A stretch of 25,953 nt of DNA from a virus, in IMG/VR virus record IMGVR_UViG_3300020467_000042, positions 1 through 25,953 of that record. One strand, written 5' to 3'. Each line of letters begins with the position of its first letter. Within the stretch, counting starts at the first letter, position 1. Below the pieces are notes generated by a model. The model had not been told where the DNA came from. It was given only the letters and a program-made list of their open reading frames with translations, and made no database searches. Shown in pieces: positions 15,954 through 23,407 of the stretch. The translations under genes were made by a program, and so were the position numbers.

Positions 15954-16886
15954 TTATTCATATACTAAAGACATTTCATTATTAGCTGCGGAAGGCACAA
16001 GTGTATATGGTATTTCTAACATTGTAACCCCATCCATTTCTCCGTAATTAACATCTCCAATATCTACTTTAGTAGATGTAAATGTGATTTTATTACCTGC
16101 TGCTGTGCCATGTAAAAATGTAAGATTTCCTAAAGTCGAATCTGTTAAAGCAGCAGCAAAATAATCTTTTTGTGCAAGTGTTGGTGCTTCTATAGTTACA
16201 GTTCCGTTAGATGCTCTGTCAGTTATAAGAACTTCTTTTGTACCTCCAACAAGTTCTCTGTAAACGCTAGATACACCAACATCCATTGTTAATGATTGCA
16301 AAGCACCTGCATAAGACAAAAGTTGGAAACTAGTAGTATTGCCATTTTTAAAAATCAGAGGCGTGGCCTGGTTGCCATAGGTTATTGTGGGCAATGAGGT
16401 GTCGGTTGGGGCATTATAGATTCCAGTAAAAGTAAACTCAATTGTTGGAATTGCTCCAACTTCAGCATTAATTACAAAGTTTCCACGACAACCAGTAACA
16501 ATATGTCTAACACCATCTACGTTGTAATGAATAGTTATAGATGAAAAACTAGATGATACAGGTGCGTAGCTAACAGATGTACCAGAAGCTATTGTCTCTG
16601 AAAAACCACAGGCCTTGATGGCATCTCCATATCTCGGAGCAGTCCCTGCTGCTCCAGATCCAGCAAGTTCCACGCTGAAAGTACACTCAACTCTTGTGTT
16701 TGCTAAAAGCTGTTCAGATGCACCTAAAAATGGTCTTACAACATCTCTGTTAACAACATCACTTGATTGCGGTGTAATACTCAGATCTGTAACTAAAACA
16801 ACAGTAGAAGCTGCCATGCTTGGCCCAGTTCCATATGAACTTTCTGCTTCAATCAGAATTACTCTTTTTCTTGTCAGTAGTGCCAT
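15954..16886 (-). CDS. Major tail tube protein (lambda V position)
   Basis: This 310-residue protein has the pattern of the large tail-tube family of siphophages: MALLTRKRVILIEAESSYGT, DLSITPQSSDVVNRDVVRPF, CTFSVELAGSGAAG, PRYGDAIKACGFSET, SITIHYNVDGVRHIVTGCRG and FVINAEVGAIPTIEFTFTGI. The C-terminal half is a second beta-rich part (TYGNQATPLIFKNGNTTSFQ, VSSVYRELVGGTKEVLITDR) ending MLEIPYTLVPSAANNEMSLV. It polymerises as rings around the tape measure. The start ATG 16886 lies inside the preceding small ORF and has GAGG 9 bases upstream. It is followed by G, as V is in lambda. Confidence 0.9.
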   Translation of the reverse strand: MALLTRKRVILIEAESSYGTGPSMAASTVVLVTDLSITPQSSDVVNRDVVRPFLGASEQLLANTRVECTFSVELAGSGAAGTAPRYGDAIKACGFSETIASGTSVSYAPVSSSFSSITIHYNVDGVRHIVTGCRGNFVINAEVGAIPTIEFTFTGIYNAPTDTSLPTITYGNQATPLIFKNGNTTSFQLLSYAGALQSLTMDVGVSSVYRELVGGTKEVLITDRASNGTVTIEAPTLAQKDYFAAALTDSTLGNLTFLHGTAAGNKITFTSTKVDIGDVNYGEMDGVTMLEIPYTLVPSAANNEMSLVYE

Positions 16887-17001
16887 CAGTTGTTACCTCA
16901 GTAATAGATTCAGCTTGTGAAGTTTGTTGGACTAGCTTTACCTTGCCAGTTTTGGAATTAAGGATGTAAGTTCCACCCTCATTTGGGTTCTCATACTCCA
17001 T
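16849..17001 (-). CDS. Small hypothetical protein (50 aa) before tail tube
   Basis: An uninterrupted frame from ATG 17001 to TGA 16849 encodes 50 residues starting MEYENPNEGGTYILNSKTGK and ending in a Lys-rich tail (DKKKSNSD). It fills the gap between the tail-terminator gene and the tail tube gene and overlaps the tube gene start by 38 bases, in a region where every other gene abuts or overlaps its neighbour. No good ribosome binding site precedes it. I do not recognise a function. A small ORF here, with an NPNEGG start, resembles short proteins I recall in the same place in marine siphophages. Confidence 0.5.
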   Translation of the reverse strand: MEYENPNEGGTYILNSKTGKVKLVQQTSQAESITEVTTDGTTDKKKSNSD

Positions 17002-17043
17002 ATTAAACAATAAGGGTTATTAGGCTTGCATTTCTAGTATAAA

Positions 17044-17472
17044 TCATGTTGATAAATTGTTATATGCTGTTCGATAATCAATCTCAAACTCACAAGTTAT
17101 TAGTCCAGCAGGGGTATCTGCTTCTAATACCTCAAAAGTTTGTGTCGCTGGTCTTATATCTTTTGCAAGACCGCCAACAGTTGGATCATTCAGTACTTTT
17201 GTAAATAAACTTTTAACAGTTGGATCAGCAACACTATCAGGAATAGTGCCTCTAACAATTACTACAATTCTAATTCTTAATGTCCAATCTATTTTTAGAT
17301 AGCTCGAACTATTAATAGATGGTTCATCTGTAACAGGTTCTATAACAAGAGCAGGGGATTCTCCATTTGTTATTGGTTCTATTCGAGATCTATAAATCCG
17401 AGTAGATACTCCTGTAGTACCTGCAAGTGTAGTTTTTAAAGCAGCTATAATTTGTTCTCTTTTGCTTGACAT
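17044..17472 (-). CDS. Probable tail terminator protein (lambda Z/U position)
   Basis: This 142-residue protein begins with an amphipathic helix (SSKREQIIAALKTTLAGTTG), then VSTRIYRSRIEPITNGESPA, LVIEPVTDEPS, YLKIDWTLRIRIVVIVRGTI and a C-terminal strand pair (AGLITCEFEIDYRTAYNN). An opening helix followed by PALVIEP and long beta strands ending EIDYRT is typical of tail terminator/completion proteins of siphophages. In lambda this place is held by Z and U, which finish the tail end that joins the head. Only one such gene is present here, so it may do the work of both. Assignment rests on pattern and synteny. Confidence 0.75.
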   Translation of the reverse strand: MSSKREQIIAALKTTLAGTTGVSTRIYRSRIEPITNGESPALVIEPVTDEPSINSSSYLKIDWTLRIRIVVIVRGTIPDSVADPTVKSLFTKVLNDPTVGGLAKDIRPATQTFEVLEADTPAGLITCEFEIDYRTAYNNLST

Positions 17473-17474
17473 AG

Positions 17475-17753
17475 TTATTGCTTATTCAGAGAAACTATAC
17501 AAAATTTACCATCATCTATTTTTCGTGCTTGTCTTACTTTATAGTTTGTACCATCAACTGAGATAATATCATCAAATACTAATGATCCAAGCTCGCTTGT
17601 TTTAGCAGTTAATTCATAATCAGTAGACATTACTAATCCGTCAGCAACTATTTCATCTGGTTGCTCTAATATTCCTTTATAAGAAACACCACCTCTAACA
17701 ACCGCATTGCCAAAATCTGCTAAAAAAGTATCTAAATTTTCAGTAAATGCCAT
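17475..17753 (-). CDS. Head-tail connector, lambda FII-like
   Basis: This 92-residue protein (MAFTENLDTFLADFGNAVVR, YKGILEQPDEIV, STDYELTAKTSELGSLVFDD, ISVDGTNYKVRQARKIDDGK, FCIVSLN) has the compact all-beta pattern of FII-type attachment proteins: a YKGI strand early, a Leu-rich hydrophobic middle and a final YxVRxxxxxDDG hairpin. In lambda FII forms the surface to which the finished tail docks. It is the first gene after the intrinsic terminator. Its ATG lies 3 bases after the U-tract (TTTCTCATG), and no normal Shine-Dalgarno sequence is present; GAGGG in the terminator stem is 13 bases away. Confidence 0.8.
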   Translation of the reverse strand: MAFTENLDTFLADFGNAVVRGGVSYKGILEQPDEIVADGLVMSTDYELTAKTSELGSLVFDDIISVDGTNYKVRQARKIDDGKFCIVSLNKQ

Positions 17754-17756
17754 GAG

Positions 17757-17782
17757 AAAAAAAAAGCCCTCGTTTGAGGGCT
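17757..17782 (-). terminator. Intrinsic terminator after the head genes
   Basis: On the minus strand the RNA reads AGCCCTC AAAC GAGGGCT followed by eight to nine U. That is a perfect 7-bp stem, GC-rich at the core, with a four-base loop (stem and loop 17765-17782). It starts 8 bases after the stop of the decoration-like gene and is a strong hairpin in otherwise AT-rich DNA. The U-tract nearly touches the next start codon at 17753. Confidence 0.9.
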
Positions 17783-17790
17783 AAATATTT

Positions 17791-18174
17791 TTAGCCGTAC
17801 TTTTTAAGACCAACTAGGTTGATGCTAAAAGTAAATGTTGGGGATGATCCACCGATTGTCTGAACAATCTTGATGTAACGCTTGCACTCATCTTTATTGA
17901 TTGCAAGTGTTTGCATTGAAGCAGATCCTGTTACCTGAGTAAAAGCAGCACCAGATAAATCTGTGTATGTACCACTTGAAGAATCAGATTCAGTAATTTT
18001 AATATCTAATGTTGGGGAAGAACCGCCACCAGCAGCACTATCCAAAATTAGCATTACATCTCCATCATATTCGAGAAGATCTATTGCACTTGATGTAGCT
18101 GTGCTTGTTACAGCAGCAGTAGCAACACCCGCAACAACAGTTAGTTTTTCTAAGTTCTGTTGAATAACAGACAT
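17791..18174 (-). CDS. Probable capsid decoration / head structural protein (127 aa)
   Basis: This small beta-rich protein starts MSVIQQNLEKLTVVAGVATA, then AIDLLEYDGDVMLILDSAAG, GSSPTLDIKITESDSSSGTY, FTQVTGSASMQTLAINKDEC, KRYIKIVQTIGGSSPTFTFS and INLVGLKKYG. The pattern (acidic LLEYDGD, then LDSxxGGGSSPTLDIKI and a late RYIKIVxTIGGxSPTFTFSINLVG) is common in structural proteins encoded next to the capsid gene in many phages. It lies between the FI-position gene and the terminator, in the unit with the capsid gene, so high expression is expected. A decoration role analogous to lambda D is inferred from position, size and fold pattern. The start ATG 18174 is just after the upstream stop. Confidence 0.7.
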   Translation of the reverse strand: MSVIQQNLEKLTVVAGVATAAVTSTATSSAIDLLEYDGDVMLILDSAAGGGSSPTLDIKITESDSSSGTYTDLSGAAFTQVTGSASMQTLAINKDECKRYIKIVQTIGGSSPTFTFSINLVGLKKYG

Positions 18175-18175
18175 T

Positions 18176-18508
18176 TTAAGATTCCTCCTGAGTAGAAATA
18201 AATGCTTCTAATTCTTTGATTAGATCAGCTTTGTTATGTCTTCTATCGAGTTCTATTCCAAGCTTGCGACCATAAGTTTCGATTTGTGATTTTGTCATTT
18301 CAGAAAAATCAATCTCTTCACTTTCGGTAGGCTCTGTCTCGACAACTGGCTCTGTACTAGTAGTAGGTGCTTCACAAGTTTCAACAACTAATTCAGCTTT
18401 CCCAATAGCTACTAAATACTCTCCACTTTGCTCTTTGATATCAACAATAGAACCAGAGTCCGTAGGGACTCCAGCTATCATTGTTGGTCGTAGCAATTTG
18501 ACCTTCAT
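18176..18508 (-). CDS. FI-position protein with SAP/HeH-like C-terminus (110 aa)
   Basis: I choose ATG 18508, one base past the capsid polyprotein stop, rather than an in-frame start at 18571 that lies within the capsid frame. The protein begins MKVKLLRPTMIAGVPTDSGS and has a short beta region (VDIKEQSGEYLVAIGKAELV), an acidic Pro/Thr/Glu-rich linker, then DFSEMTKSQIETYGRKLGIE and RRHNKADLIKELEAFI. The last part is a helix-extended-helix motif of the SAP/HeH/LEM type, often found in small proteins after capsid genes. Lambda FI sits in the same slot and aids packaging. Whether this one binds DNA or terminase is not shown. Confidence 0.78.
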   Translation of the reverse strand: MKVKLLRPTMIAGVPTDSGSIVDIKEQSGEYLVAIGKAELVVETCEAPTTSTEPVVETEPTESEEIDFSEMTKSQIETYGRKLGIELDRRHNKADLIKELEAFISTQEES

Positions 18509-18509
18509 A

Positions 18510-21260
18510 TTATGTTCCGAAGCAGAACGCACCTGGTTGCTTAACAGCAAAGTCAACATCCTGTAATGCAATAATTCTTACACTACCTGCTGTTGCGTTT
18601 GCATATGGATCTACAGTTAGATCTAAACCAGACCACATACCGATTACAAACTGTGAAAAGTCTCCAAAGAGAACATCGTTGTTTGCAAGTTGGTTAGAAA
18701 CAATAGCAGGGTAGCCATTAATTTCATTGTTCTCAAACACGAACTGTGCTGTGTTTGAAGCTTTTTCTGTTGACTTCAAAGCACCTCTAGCAGAAGCATT
18801 TATTAGGTAGAACATATTAGCTACATCAGCATTAGCCGCTGCAACGTCTGTCTCCATTCCAATGTACTCAGCAAAAGTACCAAATGTACTGATTGTTTGT
18901 GTTCCTACACCAGTTGTATCTTTAATTCCAAGAGGCTCGTTAGAACTACCAGAACCATAGATTGCTGCGTTATCAAGCTTAGTTGCAATAACCTTTGCAA
19001 TATCATCTCTAATCATTGACTCAACATCAATTGAAGATTGAAGAAGTAATCTTCTTGAGTAATCAACAAATGCACCAACTGTCTTAGGTGTCATGTTGAC
19101 TTGATCAAAAGCTTGCTGACTTTCTGTTGGAGAACCCGATTCGCCAACGAAATAAGCGGTGCTACTTGAGGTCATCCGGGGGATAGATACGTTTCCTGAC
19201 AATCCAGTAAGCATTGTTGGGTTAGTTGCCATCACAGCCATTCTCTTTCTAAGAATGTCGATGAATGAACCTGCAAGTAATTCTGTTGGAACTAAGTTAC
19301 CACCAGCTGTTGCAGTACCTACATTCAAGTCTCTTTTTAAAACTTCGTTAGGAACTAAAATTCCATTTGCAGGTTTTTCATACTTCTTAGAAGCTGCATC
19401 AGATACCTCTCTCTCAAAAGCTGCTGCTTCTTGAGCTTGACGATCTGTAGGATTTGCTAATGCGTTTAATGCTCTTAAGAAAGAGAAACGCTTAATTTCT
19501 TTTTGGTCTAAGCCAACTTCGTTTGTTGTCATGTCAGTAGAACGAATGGGTGTATTACGAACCTCTGCCTTGTTTTTTACAAGATCGAGGATAGCTGCCT
19601 TTGCTTCTTCGGGAGTTTTATTTCCCTTTATAAGTGAATCAGCAAGCTGTTCTGCTCCATACTCTCCAAACTCACGACATAACGAAGTGATTGATGCTGT
19701 ACGAGCATTGTTTTCATCAATAGCACGTTGTACTTCGGCTTTGATGTCGATTTCAACGGCTGGAGCCGTATCAACCGCAGTTTCTTTAGTTGATTCTTCC
19801 ATGTTTCGGACTGTTGTTGATGCGGGTTCAACCGCAGAATTAATCTCCTGTATAGGAGATTCTTCTTCCATACTAATACTATTACCTTGGGAGGGTTCTA
19901 TCAAACTTCTTCCAAAACCAATAGTTGGATCAGCTGGAACAGTTACAACTGATAATTCGTGTACTGACCAGTTGGTGGCTCTCATGCCATCTTCCATCTC
20001 TTCCATATTATTAATTTGATATCCAAAAGAAATACCTCTTAATATTCCATCCTGGACATCTTGTAATATTTCAGATGCAAACTTGTTTCTAGAAAAACGA
20101 ATTTTTGCATAGCCACGTTTATCTTCTGGATTTATATAAGCACGTTCAACAACACCTATTGGTTTGTTCATATCGTGATTAAACAGAACCGCTCCACCAT
20201 CATTTAATCGTGATAAGTCTGCTGCTCCCTCATCATGGCTTAACACTTCGTTACCAAAATAACGCTTGACGCTAAATTCTGAGCTAAATGGAAACTCAAA
20301 TGTGCGTGATTTCACATTTTTGAAGTCCGTAACCTCTTTACGCTCAAATTTATCTCCAATCTCAATCGATCTAATATCGGCAATTTTTGTAAGTGCCGAA
20401 AATCGATGACCTGCATAAATATCGGTGGACTCGCCATCTCTATATACTTGGATCAAAGCAGCAGGGTCTTCGGCTGTTCCGTTAATAACAAAAGAACTGC
20501 TAGGAACATCAATCTGTCCATCACGTTCTATTCTTGTAATCTTTCCTCTAGCTCGACCTCCACTAGCATTCCAAGATACAAAATCTCCTGTTTTTAAAGC
20601 ATCAGGTTCTGCTCTTTTTTCGACTTTAGTTGTTTCAGCCATAGTTTTTTCGTTAGTAGCAGGTTCAAACTCGATAGGTTCAAACTCGTTTCTCTCAAGC
20701 CAAGCTTGTGCTTCAGAGGCAGAATATTCAGAAAGTCTGAACCTAATTGATTGAAGTTCAGCACCCTCCTCATTATCCTTTATACCAAATATAAAGTCTA
20801 TGCCTTGAGAGGCTTCGTTGTTAGACCGCCTAAATGTATCATATTGTTCTGAATTTGTAATAGTTGCTGCGTGTTCATTTGGATATGGTCTTGCAAATTC
20901 TATAAGTTCTGCTCTTTCTCTTGCTTTTTTAATTTGTGCTGCTTTTTTACGACTCCAACTAAAACCAGCGTCCCCTCCCCAGGCTGCCCAAGCCGTGCGT
21001 CCAGGACTAGGATATCCTTTCTCGCCTGGTCTAAAACCTTCTGCTTTTTTATCAACTTCATGTCTAGCAAAAAAACTAAACATCCTTACAACAACATCTG
21101 GAGATAACTCATTACCACTTAATATTTGTGTCGCTCTTACGGCTGCAACTTGAGTACCGCCTTTTCTACCTTCCTTTTTCCATTCCTTATAACGTCTAGC
21201 CTCCGTCTTCATCCCATCTGTGGGTTTTAAATTAATCTCTGTGCCACTTACATTTGCCAT
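18510..21260 (-). CDS. Head maturation protease - scaffold - major capsid polyprotein (916 aa)
   Basis: One frame from ATG 21260 holds several domains. Residues about 17-115 are a compact domain (GRKGGTQVAAVRATQILSGN, FSFFARHEVDKKAEGFRPGE, TAWAAWGGDAG) seen at the front of some phage proteases. Residues about 118-198 (HAATITNSEQYDTFRRSNNE, GIDFIFGIKDNEEGAELQSI) and about 220-290 (LKTGDFVSWNASGGRARGKI, EDPAALIQVYRDG; DUF2945/Tudor-like) are accessory. Residues about 310-455 are an HK97-type prohead protease: LFNHDMNKPIG (His362), ISFGY, VHELSVVTVPADP (Ser437). Residues about 460-570 are acidic and helical, a scaffold-like delta region. Residues about 640-916 are an HK97-fold capsid: TAGGNLVPTELLAGSFIDIL, VSIPRMTSSSTAYFVGESG, FVDYSRRLLLQSSIDVESMI, GSGSSNEPLGI, VDFAVKQPGAFCF. 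The protease should cut the fused chain during maturation. Internal Met464 and Met576 could give separate products. Confidence 0.9.
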   Translation of the reverse strand: MANVSGTEINLKPTDGMKTEARRYKEWKKEGRKGGTQVAAVRATQILSGNELSPDVVVRMFSFFARHEVDKKAEGFRPGEKGYPSPGRTAWAAWGGDAGFSWSRKKAAQIKKARERAELIEFARPYPNEHAATITNSEQYDTFRRSNNEASQGIDFIFGIKDNEEGAELQSIRFRLSEYSASEAQAWLERNEFEPIEFEPATNEKTMAETTKVEKRAEPDALKTGDFVSWNASGGRARGKITRIERDGQIDVPSSSFVINGTAEDPAALIQVYRDGESTDIYAGHRFSALTKIADIRSIEIGDKFERKEVTDFKNVKSRTFEFPFSSEFSVKRYFGNEVLSHDEGAADLSRLNDGGAVLFNHDMNKPIGVVERAYINPEDKRGYAKIRFSRNKFASEILQDVQDGILRGISFGYQINNMEEMEDGMRATNWSVHELSVVTVPADPTIGFGRSLIEPSQGNSISMEEESPIQEINSAVEPASTTVRNMEESTKETAVDTAPAVEIDIKAEVQRAIDENNARTASITSLCREFGEYGAEQLADSLIKGNKTPEEAKAAILDLVKNKAEVRNTPIRSTDMTTNEVGLDQKEIKRFSFLRALNALANPTDRQAQEAAAFEREVSDAASKKYEKPANGILVPNEVLKRDLNVGTATAGGNLVPTELLAGSFIDILRKRMAVMATNPTMLTGLSGNVSIPRMTSSSTAYFVGESGSPTESQQAFDQVNMTPKTVGAFVDYSRRLLLQSSIDVESMIRDDIAKVIATKLDNAAIYGSGSSNEPLGIKDTTGVGTQTISTFGTFAEYIGMETDVAAANADVANMFYLINASARGALKSTEKASNTAQFVFENNEINGYPAIVSNQLANNDVLFGDFSQFVIGMWSGLDLTVDPYANATAGSVRIIALQDVDFAVKQPGAFCFGT

Positions 21261-21262
21261 AA

Positions 21263-22819
21263 TTACTCAGCTTTTTTGCGTGTTTTCTTAATTCTATTTG
21301 GTGGAGGAGGAGTGATATTCACATTACCCTCAGATCCAATCTCTACTTCTAAGTCAAGATCTTTATCTAATGTAACTCCTAAACTATCAGCAACATCTTG
21401 TTCTCTTGCAATCTCAGACACAATATCGTCATAATCTCCACCATTTGTCTGTGCTATGACTTGTGACTTAGTCATATAACCTGCTTGCTCTGCCTCACGA
21501 TATGCTTTTATTTCTTTTAATGGATCTACATAATGTTGTGCAGGTGGAGTCCATCTTGGTTTGCAATATCGTTTTGAATTAGCAGCGTAATCAGGAAAAT
21601 CTAAATCGCCTGATAATACTGATAATGCAAGCCACTCTTTAAATATTCTGAAATGAAAATTATCAATCATATACTTCTGACAAAACTTCCAATGTTCTCT
21701 GTCTTCTAACAAGCTAAGTCTTGAACTTGAATAATTAGTTTCAGAAAAGTCTTTACTGATAGTTTCAAAACTACAACCTATACCTGTGGCAAAACGTCTG
21801 ATTTTATTTTTTACAAACATCTCATATTGCTGAGATGGATAATCAATATCAGGTATCTGTACTGACTCATTTGGTGCTAGATATCTAAACTCTCCAGGAC
21901 TAAAGGTTTGTATTCTTTGATTATTCTGTACTTCATCTCCGATTAATTCCCCTTGATCATTTTGAATAAATCCCATAATACTTGCACCTGCTCTAGCTCT
22001 GATAACAGCAGCTTCTTCATATCCCTGTAACTGATGCATATCAGCCATCACACTATGAAACCAAGGTACTCCTCTATTCTGTCCAGGTCTTTCGGGTAAG
22101 AATAAATGAATAATATCTTTTGCATCTACAAAAATATGTAATTTACGATTTGCAGAATAATCTAAATAATATGCATCGCCCGGATGTTTTGTAAGTATGG
22201 CGTATCTGACAGGTCTGCCCCACTCATCTACCTCTACACCATTTCTCCACTCATTGTTTTTATTAAGTAACTTGTCATCATATTCTTCATCTAACAAATC
22301 ACTTTCAATCATTTGCAAAGCAATAGGAACATTTGAATCGCCAAATGGTTTTCTTACAATTCTAAAAATAGCTTCTCCTGATTCGCACAATGCACCTGCC
22401 GCTAACCACTCAAATTGATGAAAGGAATACTTCCCTGCACAATCGCAACTATCAGCTTCTGACCATTCTTCCCATTTTTCCTCTATTAATGCATTTACTC
22501 TTTGATCTCTTTTCCCTCCTCTTTGTTGTAAGACAAGAGATTGAAATTTCATGCCTGTCCCGACAATATTAATTTGTGTTGTTCTTTTTGCTTGTCTTGC
22601 ATATGGATTATTTCTTACAAGTTCTCTGGATCTATCTCTTAGCTTACGCAAACTATTTCTAATCTCAGCATCAGCACTTAACTGACTACTCATCCAATCT
22701 TGTGTAAGTCTAGAAACTAATGCTCCTTGGTATGCTCGAAGACCTCTAAGTGGTTTTGCATTACTACCAAACCCTAAAACTCTTTTTACTGCATTTGCAA
22801 TGTTAGATCTAATTCCCAT
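21263..22819 (-). CDS. B: Portal protein, lambda B family
   Basis: The 518-residue length fits lambda B (533). Family marks include LRGLRAYQGALVSRLTQDWM, LRKLRDRSRELVRNNPYARQ, INIVGTGMKFQS, KWEEWSEADSCDCAGKYSFH, ALCESGEAIFRIV, QMIESDLLDEEYDD, GVEVDEWGRPVRYAILTKHP, IIHLFLPERPGQNRGVPWFH, EEAAVIRARAGASIMGFIQN, FSETNYSSSRLSLLEDREHW and the C-terminal YVDPLKEIKAYREAEQAGYM. It forms the dodecameric ring through which DNA enters and to which the connector binds. The start overlaps the upstream stop (TAATG). The C-terminal tail is Pro/Lys-rich (PPPPNRIKKTRKK). The call is firm. Confidence 0.95.
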   Translation of the reverse strand: MGIRSNIANAVKRVLGFGSNAKPLRGLRAYQGALVSRLTQDWMSSQLSADAEIRNSLRKLRDRSRELVRNNPYARQAKRTTQINIVGTGMKFQSLVLQQRGGKRDQRVNALIEEKWEEWSEADSCDCAGKYSFHQFEWLAAGALCESGEAIFRIVRKPFGDSNVPIALQMIESDLLDEEYDDKLLNKNNEWRNGVEVDEWGRPVRYAILTKHPGDAYYLDYSANRKLHIFVDAKDIIHLFLPERPGQNRGVPWFHSVMADMHQLQGYEEAAVIRARAGASIMGFIQNDQGELIGDEVQNNQRIQTFSPGEFRYLAPNESVQIPDIDYPSQQYEMFVKNKIRRFATGIGCSFETISKDFSETNYSSSRLSLLEDREHWKFCQKYMIDNFHFRIFKEWLALSVLSGDLDFPDYAANSKRYCKPRWTPPAQHYVDPLKEIKAYREAEQAGYMTKSQVIAQTNGGDYDDIVSEIAREQDVADSLGVTLDKDLDLEVEIGSEGNVNITPPPPNRIKKTRKKAE

Positions 22820-23403
22820 TAGTATGCTCCATCAAAACGAACAAATGTAGCTCTTGGATTGCCCAAACCATTTGCCATCATCTCAGCTTGTTTTTCTCTT
22901 ACAAGTTCTACTTTATATTGACTCTTAAGTGCTAACAACTCAGCTAACTCATATTTCTTAGCATTTCTTGTTCCAATCTTATATTCCTTAACAAGACCGC
23001 CACTAATTAAATCTCTAATTGCACCTTCAATAACATCTAAGTCTTTTTCTACTTGACTTCTATCATCGAAAGCAGCAGGTGTACCAGAATATTCTAAAGA
23101 TGCTAATACCTTAAAACTTCCTGTATATAAGGTTTGTTTTTCTGCACCTGATTTATTTGCAACTGCTTGATAGAACCAATCCCCTGCATCAAAATTAGCT
23201 GATGTTGCAGATGAGATATTAAATTCAAATCCATCTAAATAAGCAGAACTATTTACAATAGCTCCTTCTGAACTTGTATTAGTTCTTAAATAATAAATAA
23301 CAGACCAATCAGGACTACTTATCGCATTTCCAAATACATCTTGATCTGCTGGTATCCTCCATTGTATATAATCCCCTGCTCTGATCTGTTTAGGAAAAGT
23401 CAT
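22819..23403 (-). CDS. Ig-like domain fused to gpW-type head-tail connector (194 aa)
   Basis: I choose ATG 23403, four bases after the terminase stop codon. The longer form at 23424 would use TTG and overlap terminase. Residues about 1-105 are beta-rich (KQIRAGDYIQWRIPADQDVF, WSVIYYLRTNTSSEGAI, LDGFEFNISSATSANFDAGD, WFYQAVANKSG, LYTGSFKVLASLEY), like a small immunoglobulin-type domain. Residues about 112-194 (VEKDLDVIEGAIRDLISGGL, YKIGTRNAKKYELAELLALK, YKVELVREKQAEMMANGLGN, FVRFDGAY) resemble lambda W (AALHDLMTGK..., DLKKYIAELEVQ...). It lies between terminase and portal, exactly W's place; W stabilises packaged DNA and readies the connector. Lambda W is a 68-residue single domain, so the N-terminal part is extra. 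Its role is unknown. Confidence 0.8.
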   Translation of the reverse strand: MTFPKQIRAGDYIQWRIPADQDVFGNAISSPDWSVIYYLRTNTSSEGAIVNSSAYLDGFEFNISSATSANFDAGDWFYQAVANKSGAEKQTLYTGSFKVLASLEYSGTPAAFDDRSQVEKDLDVIEGAIRDLISGGLVKEYKIGTRNAKKYELAELLALKSQYKVELVREKQAEMMANGLGNPRATFVRFDGAY

Positions 23404-23407
23404 TTTT

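Noticed and set aside
18509-18571. Longer start for the FI-position gene at 18571
   Set aside because: It overlaps the end of the capsid domain in another frame; ATG 18508 lies just past the capsid stop and gives a typical start.
19531-20019. Plus-strand open frame of 162 residues opposite the capsid polyprotein
   Set aside because: It is antisense to a clearly coding, domain-rich region and has no recognisable motif; it is a mirror of codon bias on the other strand.
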